From positions 17,384-81,383 of the forward strand of contig JAEUPW010000139.1 in NCBI GenBank assembly GCA_016790045.1: a stretch of DNA of 64,000 bases. Reading direction: 5' to 3'. The position numbers were made by a program, and so were the translations under genes. Source of the DNA: Candidatus Competibacteraceae bacterium (lineage in GTDB: Bacteria; Pseudomonadota; Gammaproteobacteria; Competibacterales; Competibacteraceae). This document shows, in pieces, positions 8,135-16,309 of the stretch; the stretch's first letter is position 1, and every line of letters begins with the position of its first letter. Below the pieces are notes generated by a model. The model searched no databases. It was not told where the DNA came from and saw only the letters and a list, made by a program, of their open reading frames with translations.

Positions 8135-9955
8135 ATGAACCCCCACACCCTGGATGCACTGGAACGGGCCGACACCGATCGCGCCATCGAGATCGCCGAT
8201 CGGATCTGGTGGGTCGGGCACCGCTTGAAAAACGACGTTTTTCAGTGCCACGTCTACCTGATCGAACAAGGCGATCAGTCGGTATTGCTGGACCCCGGCT
8301 CGGTGCTCACCTTCCGCCAAACCTTGCGCAAGATCGAGGAGGTCGTGCCGTTTTCCCATATCCGCTATTTCGTCTGCCACCATCAAGACCCCGACATCAC
8401 CGGCGCGCTGCCCTTGATCGACCAGCTCATCGACCGCGAAGATGCGGTGCTGGTCACCCACTGGCGCGCCCAGATGCTGATCAAGCATTACGGCATCCGG
8501 CTGCCGTTCTGGCTGGTCGACGCCAACGAGTGGAAACTCGCGCTGCCGGACCGCCGCCTGCAATTTGTGTTTACCCCCTACGCCCATTTTCCCGGCGCGA
8601 TCTGCACCTTCGATCCGGTCTCTGGCGTGCTGTTTTCCAGCGATATTTTCGGCGGGCTGACCCCGGAATTTTCGCTCATCGCCAAGGACGAGCACTATTT
8701 TGAAGCGATGCGGCCGTTCCACGAACACTACATGCCCAGCCGGGATATCCTCGATTACGCCTTGAGCGCCATCGAGCGGCATCCGGTGCGGATGATCGCG
8801 CCCCAGCACGGCTCGATCATCCCCGAGCATCTGGTGCAGCCGATGATCGACAAGCTGAAAACCCTGGACTGCGGCCTGTATCTGATCGCGCGCGGCGACA
8901 CCGACATCCAGCGGCTGCTGCGGATCAACCAGGCGCTGCGCGACATCACCAACACCATGCTGATCCACCGGGATTTTCGGGATATCGCCAGCAGCCTGCT
9001 CGCGATCACCCAGCGGGTGCTGCCGGTGCTGTCCCTGGAGTTCTACGCCCGCCTGGACCATCGCAGCGTGCTGAACCTGTCGGCGGCGGCCCGGCACAGC
9101 GGCCTGGAGATCGAGCCGCCGGCGGCGGTCGCCCGGATTCTCGATCTGGACCAGCAGCAATGGAACGAGCTGAACGCCAGCGGCGAGGGCGGTTTCATGC
9201 TGTCTCGCGACGGCAACGATGTCCCGATGCTGGTGTTGCCGCTGTTTTCGCCGGACAAGCGCACGGTGCACGCGGTCGCCATCGTGACGCTGTCCGAAAT
9301 GGTGAGCGCCAGCGACGAATTGCGCCAGATCGTCGAACAGATCAGCGTGCCGTTGCAGGTGGCGGTGGAACGGGAGGTCATCCACCGCAAGCTCGATTTG
9401 GAGCGGCAGCGGGTTTACGAGCAGTCGATCCGCGACCCGCTGACCGGCCTGTTCACCCGCGCCCACATGCGGGAAGTGGTGCAGCGGCTGTGCGATATTC
9501 AGGATCGCGGCGCGGGTGGCCCGGTGACGGTGATGATGATGGACCTCGATCACTTCAAGCCGATCAACGACACCTGCGGCCACCAGCAGGGCGATATCGT
9601 GCTGCGCCGGATCGCGGAGGAAATCCTGCACGTGATCCGGGCCAGCGATATTCCGGTGCGCCTGGGCGGCGACGAGTTCGCGGTGTTCTCCCTGGGCGAC
9701 GATCTCAACAAGATCGCGGGTTTCGCCGAGCGGTTGCGGGTGCGGATCGGGGAATTGCGCTTCGACGCCCCGCTGGTCGGCCGGTCGGTGACCTTGAGCA
9801 TCGGCGTGGGCGTCCGTTATGCCAGGGAAGCGCTGTCGGATTTTATCCAGCGCGCCGATTCGGCGTTGTACGACGCCAAAAACACCGGTCGGGACCGGGT
9901 GTGTTTCGCGGCGGAACGGCCCGACGACCACCCGTCCGCTCGGCCGGTGGCTTAA
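8135..9955 (+). CDS. Diguanylate cyclase with flavodiiron-like (ODP/metallo-beta-lactamase fold) sensor domain
   Basis: A 606-residue protein. Residues about 15-240 have the metallo-beta-lactamase fold of flavodiiron proteins: NDVFQCHVYLI, then His83-x-Asp85-x-Asp87, His151 in HFPGA, Asp170 in LFSSDIFG and His225 in PQHG. The spacings are close to those of the diiron ligands of rubredoxin:oxygen oxidoreductase, with Asp for Glu at 85 and Ile where the fourth ligand His would be (88). There is no flavodoxin domain. A GAF-like linker region follows (about 265-410), then a GGDEF domain with intact GGDEF at 511-515 and an RASD inhibitory site exactly five residues before it (502-505). I infer an oxygen- or iron-responsive c-di-GMP synthase. 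It ends four bases before epmA, so both are probably one transcript. Confidence 0.88.
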   Translation: MNPHTLDALERADTDRAIEIADRIWWVGHRLKNDVFQCHVYLIEQGDQSVLLDPGSVLTFRQTLRKIEEVVPFSHIRYFVCHHQDPDITGALPLIDQLIDREDAVLVTHWRAQMLIKHYGIRLPFWLVDANEWKLALPDRRLQFVFTPYAHFPGAICTFDPVSGVLFSSDIFGGLTPEFSLIAKDEHYFEAMRPFHEHYMPSRDILDYALSAIERHPVRMIAPQHGSIIPEHLVQPMIDKLKTLDCGLYLIARGDTDIQRLLRINQALRDITNTMLIHRDFRDIASSLLAITQRVLPVLSLEFYARLDHRSVLNLSAAARHSGLEIEPPAAVARILDLDQQQWNELNASGEGGFMLSRDGNDVPMLVLPLFSPDKRTVHAVAIVTLSEMVSASDELRQIVEQISVPLQVAVEREVIHRKLDLERQRVYEQSIRDPLTGLFTRAHMREVVQRLCDIQDRGAGGPVTVMMMDLDHFKPINDTCGHQQGDIVLRRIAEEILHVIRASDIPVRLGGDEFAVFSLGDDLNKIAGFAERLRVRIGELRFDAPLVGRSVTLSIGVGVRYAREALSDFIQRADSALYDAKNTGRDRVCFAAERPDDHPSARPVA

Positions 9956-9958
9956 ACC

Positions 9959-10954
9959 GTGACATCGGCGCCCCCGGCGTGGCGGCCCAGCGCCGATTGG
10001 GGCACCTTGCGCTTGCGCGCCGATCTGCTGGCGCAAATTCGCGCGTTTTTTGCCACCCGCCGCGTGCTGGAGGTCGAGACGCCCGCCTTGTCGGGGGCGG
10101 CGATCACCGACCCGCATTTGGCGAGTTTCCGCACGCGCTACGCGGGGCCGGGACCGCGTTGCGGCCAATTTCTTTATCTGCACACCTCGCCGGAATTTCC
10201 GATGAAGCGCTTGCTGGCGGCGGGCAGCGGCTCGATCTATCAAATCGCGCGGGTGTTTCGCGACGGCGAGGCGGGCCGCCGCCACAATCCCGAATTCACC
10301 TTGCTGGAGTGGTACCGGGTCGGCTTCGACCACCACCGGCTGATGGACGAAGCGACCGAGCTGGTCGCAACGCTGCTGGCCGGGCGGCTGCCGCTGGCCG
10401 AAGCGGAGCGGTTGAGCTACCGCGAACTGTTCGAGCGCCAGCTCGGTTTGGACCCGCATCGGGCTGCGGTGGCGGAGCTGGCGGCTTGCGCGCGCGCGCG
10501 CGAAATTCCCGTCCCGCCGGGAATGCCGGCGGACGAAACCGACCCCTGGCTGGATCTGTTGCTGACCCATTGCATCGAACCCCAACTGGGGCGAGGGCGC
10601 TTGACCTGGGTCCACGATTACCCCGCCTCGCAAGCCGCGCTGGCTCGGTTGCGGCCGGGCGATCCGCCGGTCGGCGAACGTTTCGAGCTGTATCTCGGCG
10701 GCGTCGAATTGCTCAACGGCTTTCACGAGCTGGGCGACGCCGGCGAACAGCGCCGCCGGTTCGAGGCGGAGAACGCCCGCCGTCAAGCCCTGGGATTGCC
10801 GTCCGCGCCGCTTGACGAGGCGCTGTTGGCGGCATTGGAAAGCGGTCTGCCGGATTGCGCCGGCGCGGCGCTCGGCTTTGATCGGCTGGTGATGCTGGCG
10901 GCCGGCAAGGCGTCCATTCAGGAGGTCATCGCCTTTCCCGTCGAGATCGCCTGA
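9959..10954 (+). CDS. epmA: EF-P--(R)-beta-lysine ligase EpmA
   Basis: A 331-residue paralogue of the lysyl-tRNA synthetase catalytic core (formerly PoxA/GenX) that adenylates beta-lysine and joins it to Lys34 of EF-P. Class II synthetase motif 1 lies around EVETPALSGAA, motif 2 around IARVFRDGEAGRRHNPEFTLLEWYR (about 96-120), and motif 3 around GFDRL (306-310). The N-terminal anticodon-binding domain of LysS is absent, which separates EpmA from tRNA synthetases. The start is a GTG three bases after the stop of the upstream cyclase gene, pointing to translational coupling. Confidence 0.96.
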   Translation: MTSAPPAWRPSADWGTLRLRADLLAQIRAFFATRRVLEVETPALSGAAITDPHLASFRTRYAGPGPRCGQFLYLHTSPEFPMKRLLAAGSGSIYQIARVFRDGEAGRRHNPEFTLLEWYRVGFDHHRLMDEATELVATLLAGRLPLAEAERLSYRELFERQLGLDPHRAAVAELAACARAREIPVPPGMPADETDPWLDLLLTHCIEPQLGRGRLTWVHDYPASQAALARLRPGDPPVGERFELYLGGVELLNGFHELGDAGEQRRRFEAENARRQALGLPSAPLDEALLAALESGLPDCAGAALGFDRLVMLAAGKASIQEVIAFPVEIA

Positions 10955-10969
10955 GAGCGCTCTCGCAAC

Positions 10970-11869
10970 TCAGCGATCGATGAGCTGCCCCAGCCGCTGG
11001 CCCATCCGCACCGGCGCGGCGGCCCGGCTCCCGGCATCCCAGCGCACCATGTCGGGGCCGAACAGCACGATCACCGTCGAACCCATGTTGAACCGCCCCA
11101 TTTCCTGCCCTCGAACCAGGCGCACCGCGCCCTCGCCCTCCGCCGGATAAGGCCAGCGGCGGATCGTGGAACCCAGCGGCGGCGTGATCGCCCCGGCCCA
11201 AACCGTCTCGATGGACGCCACGTTGATCGCGCCCACCAGCACCAGCGCCATCGGCCCCGCCGGCGTCTCGAACAGCGCCGCGACGCGCTCGTTGCGGGCG
11301 AACAGCTCCGGCACCACCCGCGCGGTCAGGGGCGAGACGCTGAACAGCCGGCCGGGAATATGGATCGTCTCCCGCAAAACGCCGTCCAGGGGCATGTGGA
11401 TGCGGTGATAGTCGCGCGGCGACAGGTACAGCGTGGCGAACGCGCCGGCCCGAAAGGCGCGCGCGCGCTCCGGGTCGCCGCCCAATAAGGCGGTCAGCGA
11501 AAAGCGCCGGCCCTTGGCTTGCAGCAGCGCGTCGGTTTCGGCGAACCCGATCTGGCTGATCGCCCCGTCGACCGGACAACAGACCGCGCCCTCGCCGGCG
11601 GCGAGCGGCCGGGCGCCCGGCCGGAGCGCGCGCGTGAAAAAGGCGTTGAAATCGGGATACGCGCTCGCGTCCGGTTCCAGAGCCTCGCTCAAATCCACCC
11701 GAAAATGGCGGGAAAAACGGCGAATCAACAGGTTTTTCAACCAAGGCGTCCGCGCGCGCGTTAACCGGTAGATCAACCGGGTCGAGAAGGCTTGCGGCAG
11801 CAGATATTGCGGCAGGTTGCGCAGGCGATCGCCGAAAGGGGCCGCGGGGTCGGAAGGAAGATCGGTCAT
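10970..11869 (-). CDS. psd: Phosphatidylserine decarboxylase proenzyme
   Basis: A 299-residue inner-membrane enzyme that makes phosphatidylethanolamine from phosphatidylserine. The self-cleavage site that yields the pyruvoyl group is NMGST (Gly263/Ser264) within GRFNMGSTVIVLF, a Met variant of the usual LGST. Other conserved blocks are PVDGAISQIG with the Asp of the catalytic triad and SPRDYHRIHMP with the His residues. An LGST at 232-235 in the substrate loop is not the cleavage site because it lacks the flanking strand. It follows the sco gene by 45 bp on the same strand and converges on epmA with only 15 bp between them. Confidence 0.96.
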   Translation of the reverse strand: MTDLPSDPAAPFGDRLRNLPQYLLPQAFSTRLIYRLTRARTPWLKNLLIRRFSRHFRVDLSEALEPDASAYPDFNAFFTRALRPGARPLAAGEGAVCCPVDGAISQIGFAETDALLQAKGRRFSLTALLGGDPERARAFRAGAFATLYLSPRDYHRIHMPLDGVLRETIHIPGRLFSVSPLTARVVPELFARNERVAALFETPAGPMALVLVGAINVASIETVWAGAITPPLGSTIRRWPYPAEGEGAVRLVRGQEMGRFNMGSTVIVLFGPDMVRWDAGSRAAAPVRMGQRLGQLIDR

Positions 11870-11914
11870 GGCGAAGCGACGAGAGCGGTGAAAGCCAAAA
11901 CGAAAGGCCGTTCT

Positions 11915-12556
11915 TCAAGAAGAGGCCGCGCGGATTTTCAGAAAATCCTGCGCCATCCGCTCGGGGTTTTGCGGCGGCGTGAAGATGGCGCGAGGCAAGC
12001 CCTCGGGATCGATCAAGGTGACGGTCGAGGTGTGATCGACCGTGTAATTGGCCGAGCCTTCGGCGGCCGTTCCCCGCTGGTAAAACACGTGCAGCGGCCG
12101 GGTCAACCGGCTCAATTCTTCGGCCGGACCGGTCGCGCCCTGAAATTTGGGGTTGAAGTAGGTGACGTACTCTTGCAGGCGTTGCGGCGTATCGCGCTGG
12201 GGATCGACCGAAACGAAAACATAGGCCGTATCCGCGTCGGCGCCTTGCCCGGCCAGCAACTTTTGCAGCCGGTTCAATTCCACCAGCGTCACCGGGCACA
12301 CGTCGGGGCAAAAGCTATAGCCGAAATACAGGAAAGTCCACTTGCCTTTCAGATCGGCGCGGGTGAACGGTTGACCGCTATGATGAATCAAGCGAAACTC
12401 CTCGAACGGTCGCCGGTCGGTCAGATAAATGCCGGCGATATCCAGACTGGCCGGCGCGGGCCGCTGGCCGAACAGCCGGTCCCCCAACCAAACCCCCATG
12501 CCCAGCGCTAGAACCCCGGCCAGCGCCAGCCCGATCAACGTTGCCCGATGATTCAT
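11915..12556 (-). CDS. SCO1/SenC family copper chaperone
   Basis: A 213-residue thioredoxin-fold protein anchored by an N-terminal membrane helix (about 7-25) and facing the periplasm. FSFCPDVCP-type motif residues Cys83 and Cys87 plus His175 in VDHTSTV form the copper site. Proteins of this family deliver copper to the CuA centre of cytochrome c oxidase or act as thiol reductases. No cytochrome oxidase genes are in the window, so the partner is unknown. It precedes psd on the same strand. Confidence 0.93.
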   Translation of the reverse strand: MNHRATLIGLALAGVLALGMGVWLGDRLFGQRPAPASLDIAGIYLTDRRPFEEFRLIHHSGQPFTRADLKGKWTFLYFGYSFCPDVCPVTLVELNRLQKLLAGQGADADTAYVFVSVDPQRDTPQRLQEYVTYFNPKFQGATGPAEELSRLTRPLHVFYQRGTAAEGSANYTVDHTSTVTLIDPEGLPRAIFTPPQNPERMAQDFLKIRAASS

Positions 12557-12762
12557 GCTCCGGTTTCCTCAATCACTTATGCTTGACACTTTGGCCGCCT
12601 TGGCAGCTATCGTTCCCCCACAGTCGGGGAGCATATCCGCTTCGCCGTCGAAACGGTAGAATTTAACCCGATCCGATGGATCGCCCGGCCGCGCCGCGTT
12701 CGCCCGAAGCCGCGAACGCCGCCCGTCACGCCCGGCGCGCCCGTCCCAAGGCCGATTTTTCG

Positions 12763-13668
12763 ATGACTAGCCACGACGATACCCTGCGCCACCTACAGAC
12801 GATTCGCGATCTGATCCGCTGGGGCGCGAGCCGCATGAACGAGGCCGGCTTGCATTTTGGCCACGGCACCGACAACGCCATCGACGAGGCGGCGGCTTTG
12901 GTGTTGCACGCCTTGCATTTGCCGCCGGATTTGCACAGCGAATATTTCCAGTCGCGGCTGACCCCCGCCGAAAAGCGGGCGGCCTTGCGCCTTTTGGGGC
13001 GGCGCGTCACCGAGCGCAAACCGGCCGCCTATCTCACCAACCGCGCCTGGTTCATGAGCCTGCCCTTCTATGTCGACGAGCGGGTGCTGGTGCCGCGCTC
13101 GCCGCTGGCCGAATTGATCGAGCGCCATTTCGCGCCCTGGCTGGCGGGCAACCGCAAGGTCGAACATATTCTGGATTTGGGCACCGGCAGCGGTTGCATC
13201 GGCATCGCCTGCGCTTACTCTTTTCCCGAGGCGCGCGTGGACCTGGTCGACGTGTCCTCCGACGCGCTGGAAATCGCCCGGCGCAATGTCGTCGAACACG
13301 GTCTGGAGGACCAGATCGAGGTGGTGCAGTCGGACCTGTTTTCGGCGTTGCAGGGCCGTCGCTACGACATCATCATCAGCAACCCGCCCTATGTCGATCT
13401 GGCGGAACTGGACGCTTTGCCGGTCGAATACCAGCACGAACCGCGCCTGGGTTTGGCCGCCGGCGAGGCCGGCTTGGATGTGGTGAAGGAAATTCTGCGC
13501 CAGGCCGGCGACTACTTGAGGCGCGATGGCCTGCTGATCGTCGAGGTCGGAAACGCCCAATATCCGCTGTGCGAAGCCTATCCCGACGTCCCGTTTACCT
13601 GGCTGGAGTTCGAGCGGGGCGGACAGGGGGTTTTCTTGATCAATGCGGCGCAGTTGAAGCTGCTGTGA
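12763..13668 (+). CDS. prmB: Ribosomal protein uL3 glutamine N5-methyltransferase PrmB
   Basis: A 301-residue SAM-dependent methyltransferase of the HemK family. The SAM loop is ILDLGTGSGCIGIA (136-149) and the catalytic NPPY is at 207-210, which methylates Gln in its target. The N-terminal helical domain with DEAAALVLHALHLP and the block ERKPAAYLTNRAWFMSLPFYVDERVLVPRSP distinguish PrmB (ribosomal protein L3) from PrmC (release factors). I chose the ATG at 12763; an earlier in-frame ATG at 12676 would add 29 unlike residues. Upstream, TTGACA (12583-12588) with a poor TATCGT 19 bases later may be a weak promoter. Confidence 0.93.
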   Translation: MTSHDDTLRHLQTIRDLIRWGASRMNEAGLHFGHGTDNAIDEAAALVLHALHLPPDLHSEYFQSRLTPAEKRAALRLLGRRVTERKPAAYLTNRAWFMSLPFYVDERVLVPRSPLAELIERHFAPWLAGNRKVEHILDLGTGSGCIGIACAYSFPEARVDLVDVSSDALEIARRNVVEHGLEDQIEVVQSDLFSALQGRRYDIIISNPPYVDLAELDALPVEYQHEPRLGLAAGEAGLDVVKEILRQAGDYLRRDGLLIVEVGNAQYPLCEAYPDVPFTWLEFERGGQGVFLINAAQLKLL

Positions 13669-13738
13669 GGGAGGGCCGCCCTCGCGGCGCGCTGAAAGCG
13701 GAACAATAAAAACCGACGACGCGAGAACATAACTAGCG

Positions 13739-16309
13739 GTGGAAACGGACCTCGCTTTTCTGGAAAAGCCCTGGCTGGAGCTGGCGCCCGACGCCATGAT
13801 CGTGGTGGACCCGTCCGCTCGGCTGGTCCAGGTCAACGCTTTGGCCGAACAACTGTTCGCTTATTCGCCGGGGACTCTGGCGGGCCGTCCGCTGGAAGAA
13901 CTCATTCCAAAGCGGTTGCGCGAGCGCCACCGCCAGCATTTCAGCCGCTATCTCGATCGGCCGCACTTCCGCTTGACCGGGAGCGGCGTCAGCCTTTGGG
14001 CCTTGCGCCGGGACGGCAGCGAATTTTTGGCGGAAATCAGCCTCAACCCCTTGCACACGCGCTCCGGCATCTTCACCGTGGCGATGATCCGCGATGTCAG
14101 CGCGCACGGGCAGGCGCGGCAGGCCCTGGAGCGCGCCGCCACCGATCTCGAACAGCAACTGCTGGCGCGCAACGCCGCGCTGCTGGAGGTGAACGCTGAA
14201 TTGCGCCGGCAAATCGGCGAGCGGATTCAGACCGAAGCCGCCTTGCGGGCGGCGGAAGCGGACTATCGCCAGTTGGTCGAAAACCAGCCCGACCTGATCT
14301 GCCGGTTTTTGCCGGACACCACGCTCACCTTCGTCAACGCGGCTTACGCCCAGTTTTTCGGCAAAGCCGCCCAGGAATTGATCGGCACGCGTTTCATCGA
14401 GTTTCTCAGCGCGCCCGAGCGGGAGGAAGTGCGCGCGCAACTTTCGGCGCTCACGCTGGCGGCGCCGTCGCGGCAATACGAGCACAAGACGCTGCGGGCG
14501 GACGGCGCCGCGCGCTGGCATCTGTGGCACGATTTCGCGCTGTTCGACGATCGGGGGAAGGCCACGCATTTTCAGTCGGTCGGCGTGGACATCAGCGCGC
14601 GCAAGCGGATCGAAGAGGCTCTGTTCGAAGAAAAAGAGCGGGCGCAGGTCACTTTGCATTCGATCGGCGATGCGGTGATCACCACCGATCGAAGCTCTGT
14701 CGTGCAATACCTCAACCCGGTGGCGGAAACGCTGACAGGCTGGTCCAACGACGAGGCCCGAGGCCGGCCGTTGCCGGAAGTGTTCAACATCGTCAACGAG
14801 CACAGTCGCGAAGCCGCGCCCGACCCGGTGGCCCGCTGCCTCCAGCACGGCAGAGTCGTCGGCTTGGCCAACCACACCATCCTGATCGGCCGCGACGGCC
14901 GGGAATTCGACATCGACGACTCGGCCGCGCCGATTCGCGGCTGGGACGGCGAGGTGCTGGGAGCGGTCCTGGTGTTTCACGACATCACCGCAAGCCGCCA
15001 GTTGGCCCGGCAATTGGCGCATGACGCCACCCACGACGCCTTGACCGGATTGGTCAACCGGGCCGAATTTGAAAAACGGCTGGAGCGCGCCCTGAGCAGC
15101 GCCCAGCACTACGGCGCGCGCCATGTCCTCTGCTATCTCGATCTGGACCATTTCAAGCACGTCAACGATCAGGCCGGCCATGCGGCGGGCGATGAATTGC
15201 TCAAGCAAGTCAACAGCCTTCTGGCCGGCATGTTTCGCGAGCGCGATACGCTGGCGCGGATCGGCGGCGACGAATTCGGTTTGCTGCTGGACAATTGTCC
15301 GGTGGATCGAGCGCACCTCATCGCCGAGGCGGTGGTGAGCGCGGTCCGCGACTATCGCTTCCACTGGGAAGGGCGCAATTACCAGATCGGCGTCAGCATC
15401 GGTTTGGCGCCGGTTACGGCGCAAGCGACCAGCGCGGTCGAACTGTTGGCGCAAGCCGATACGGCTTGCTATACGGCCAAGGGTTTGGGCCGCAATCAGG
15501 TCCAGATTTACCAGCAGGCGGACCGCGAATCGCCGCGGCGCCCCAGCGAAATGCTGGGCGCGGCCGGCTTGCGGGACGCGCTGGAGAACGATCGGTTCCG
15601 GCTTTACTACCAGCCGATCATTTCCCTGAGCGAGCGAGACCTTCCCGCGTTGCGCTACGAAGTCCTGCTGCGCGTGATCCAGGACCCGCGCCCGAATCAA
15701 GGCGGCGGGCTGGTGCTGCCGGCGGCGTTCATTCCGGCGGCCGAGCGTCACGGGTTGATGGGAGCCATCGACCGCTGGGTGATCGAAGCGGCCTTCCGCG
15801 ACTACGCGCAAGGCGCGGGGAAAAGCGGCGCCCTCATCGCCATCAACCTGTCCGGCAATTCGCTCGCGGACCAGGGCTTGCTCGAATTTATCGAACTCCA
15901 GCTCGCCCGCCACGGCTTGAGCCCAAACCGGATTTGTTTCGAAATCACCGAAACCGCCGCCATCCACAACCTGAGCCGGGCCGCCCAACTGATGACGGCG
16001 CTCAAACGGCGCGGATGCCAATTGGCGCTGGACGATTTCGGCAGCGGGCTTTCCTCGTTTCACTATCTCAAAACCTTGCCGGTGGATTATTTGAAAATCG
16101 ACGGCAGTTTCGTCAAAGACATCGGCGACAATCCCAGCGATTGCGCGCTGGTGGCGGCCATCAACCAGATGAGTCATACTCTGGGGCTGCAAACCATCGC
16201 CGAATTTACCCACAGCCAATTTATCGTCGAACGCTTGCGCGAATTGGGGGTCGATTACGCGCAAGGTTATTTCTTCGGCAAGCCCGCGCCCTGGGGTCAA
16301 CTCCCGTGA
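13739..16309 (+). CDS. PAS-PAS-PAS-GGDEF-EAL protein (bifunctional c-di-GMP turnover candidate)
   Basis: An 856-residue soluble protein with no membrane helices. PAS domains lie at about 10-125, 175-290 and 303-420, the first joined to the second by a likely coiled coil (125-175). The GGDEF domain (about 430-590) keeps GGDEF at 509-513 and an RERD inhibitory site five residues before it. The EAL domain (about 605-850) has YEVLLR with Glu641, INLSGN, FEITETAA, ALDDFGSG and YLKIDGSF, the metal and catalytic residues of an active phosphodiesterase. Both activities look possible; the net direction cannot be told. The start is a GTG at 13739 without a clear ribosome-binding site, so it is uncertain. 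The stop overlaps the start of hemN by 4 bp (GTGA). Confidence 0.92.
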   Translation: METDLAFLEKPWLELAPDAMIVVDPSARLVQVNALAEQLFAYSPGTLAGRPLEELIPKRLRERHRQHFSRYLDRPHFRLTGSGVSLWALRRDGSEFLAEISLNPLHTRSGIFTVAMIRDVSAHGQARQALERAATDLEQQLLARNAALLEVNAELRRQIGERIQTEAALRAAEADYRQLVENQPDLICRFLPDTTLTFVNAAYAQFFGKAAQELIGTRFIEFLSAPEREEVRAQLSALTLAAPSRQYEHKTLRADGAARWHLWHDFALFDDRGKATHFQSVGVDISARKRIEEALFEEKERAQVTLHSIGDAVITTDRSSVVQYLNPVAETLTGWSNDEARGRPLPEVFNIVNEHSREAAPDPVARCLQHGRVVGLANHTILIGRDGREFDIDDSAAPIRGWDGEVLGAVLVFHDITASRQLARQLAHDATHDALTGLVNRAEFEKRLERALSSAQHYGARHVLCYLDLDHFKHVNDQAGHAAGDELLKQVNSLLAGMFRERDTLARIGGDEFGLLLDNCPVDRAHLIAEAVVSAVRDYRFHWEGRNYQIGVSIGLAPVTAQATSAVELLAQADTACYTAKGLGRNQVQIYQQADRESPRRPSEMLGAAGLRDALENDRFRLYYQPIISLSERDLPALRYEVLLRVIQDPRPNQGGGLVLPAAFIPAAERHGLMGAIDRWVIEAAFRDYAQGAGKSGALIAINLSGNSLADQGLLEFIELQLARHGLSPNRICFEITETAAIHNLSRAAQLMTALKRRGCQLALDDFGSGLSSFHYLKTLPVDYLKIDGSFVKDIGDNPSDCALVAAINQMSHTLGLQTIAEFTHSQFIVERLRELGVDYAQGYFFGKPAPWGQLP

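Noticed and set aside
8036..10786. A 916-residue open frame on the minus strand opposite the diguanylate cyclase and epmA
   Set aside because: It is the antisense shadow of two genes with clear families. High GC at third positions keeps stops rare on the opposite strand, and its translation shows only His/Gln/Arg-rich low-complexity text without motifs.
11164..11175. LGST at residues 232-235 of phosphatidylserine decarboxylase as the cleavage site
   Set aside because: The sequence around NMGST at 261-265 matches the conserved strand before the pyruvoyl-forming Ser; the earlier LGST lies in a substrate loop.
12583..12613. TTGACA with TATCGT as the prmB promoter
   Set aside because: The minus-35 is perfect, but the spacing of 19 bp and the poor minus-10 make it too weak to list as a feature.
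13733..16300. An 855-residue minus-strand open frame opposite the PAS-GGDEF-EAL gene
   Set aside because: It mirrors the plus-strand gene almost exactly in extent and has no recognisable domain.
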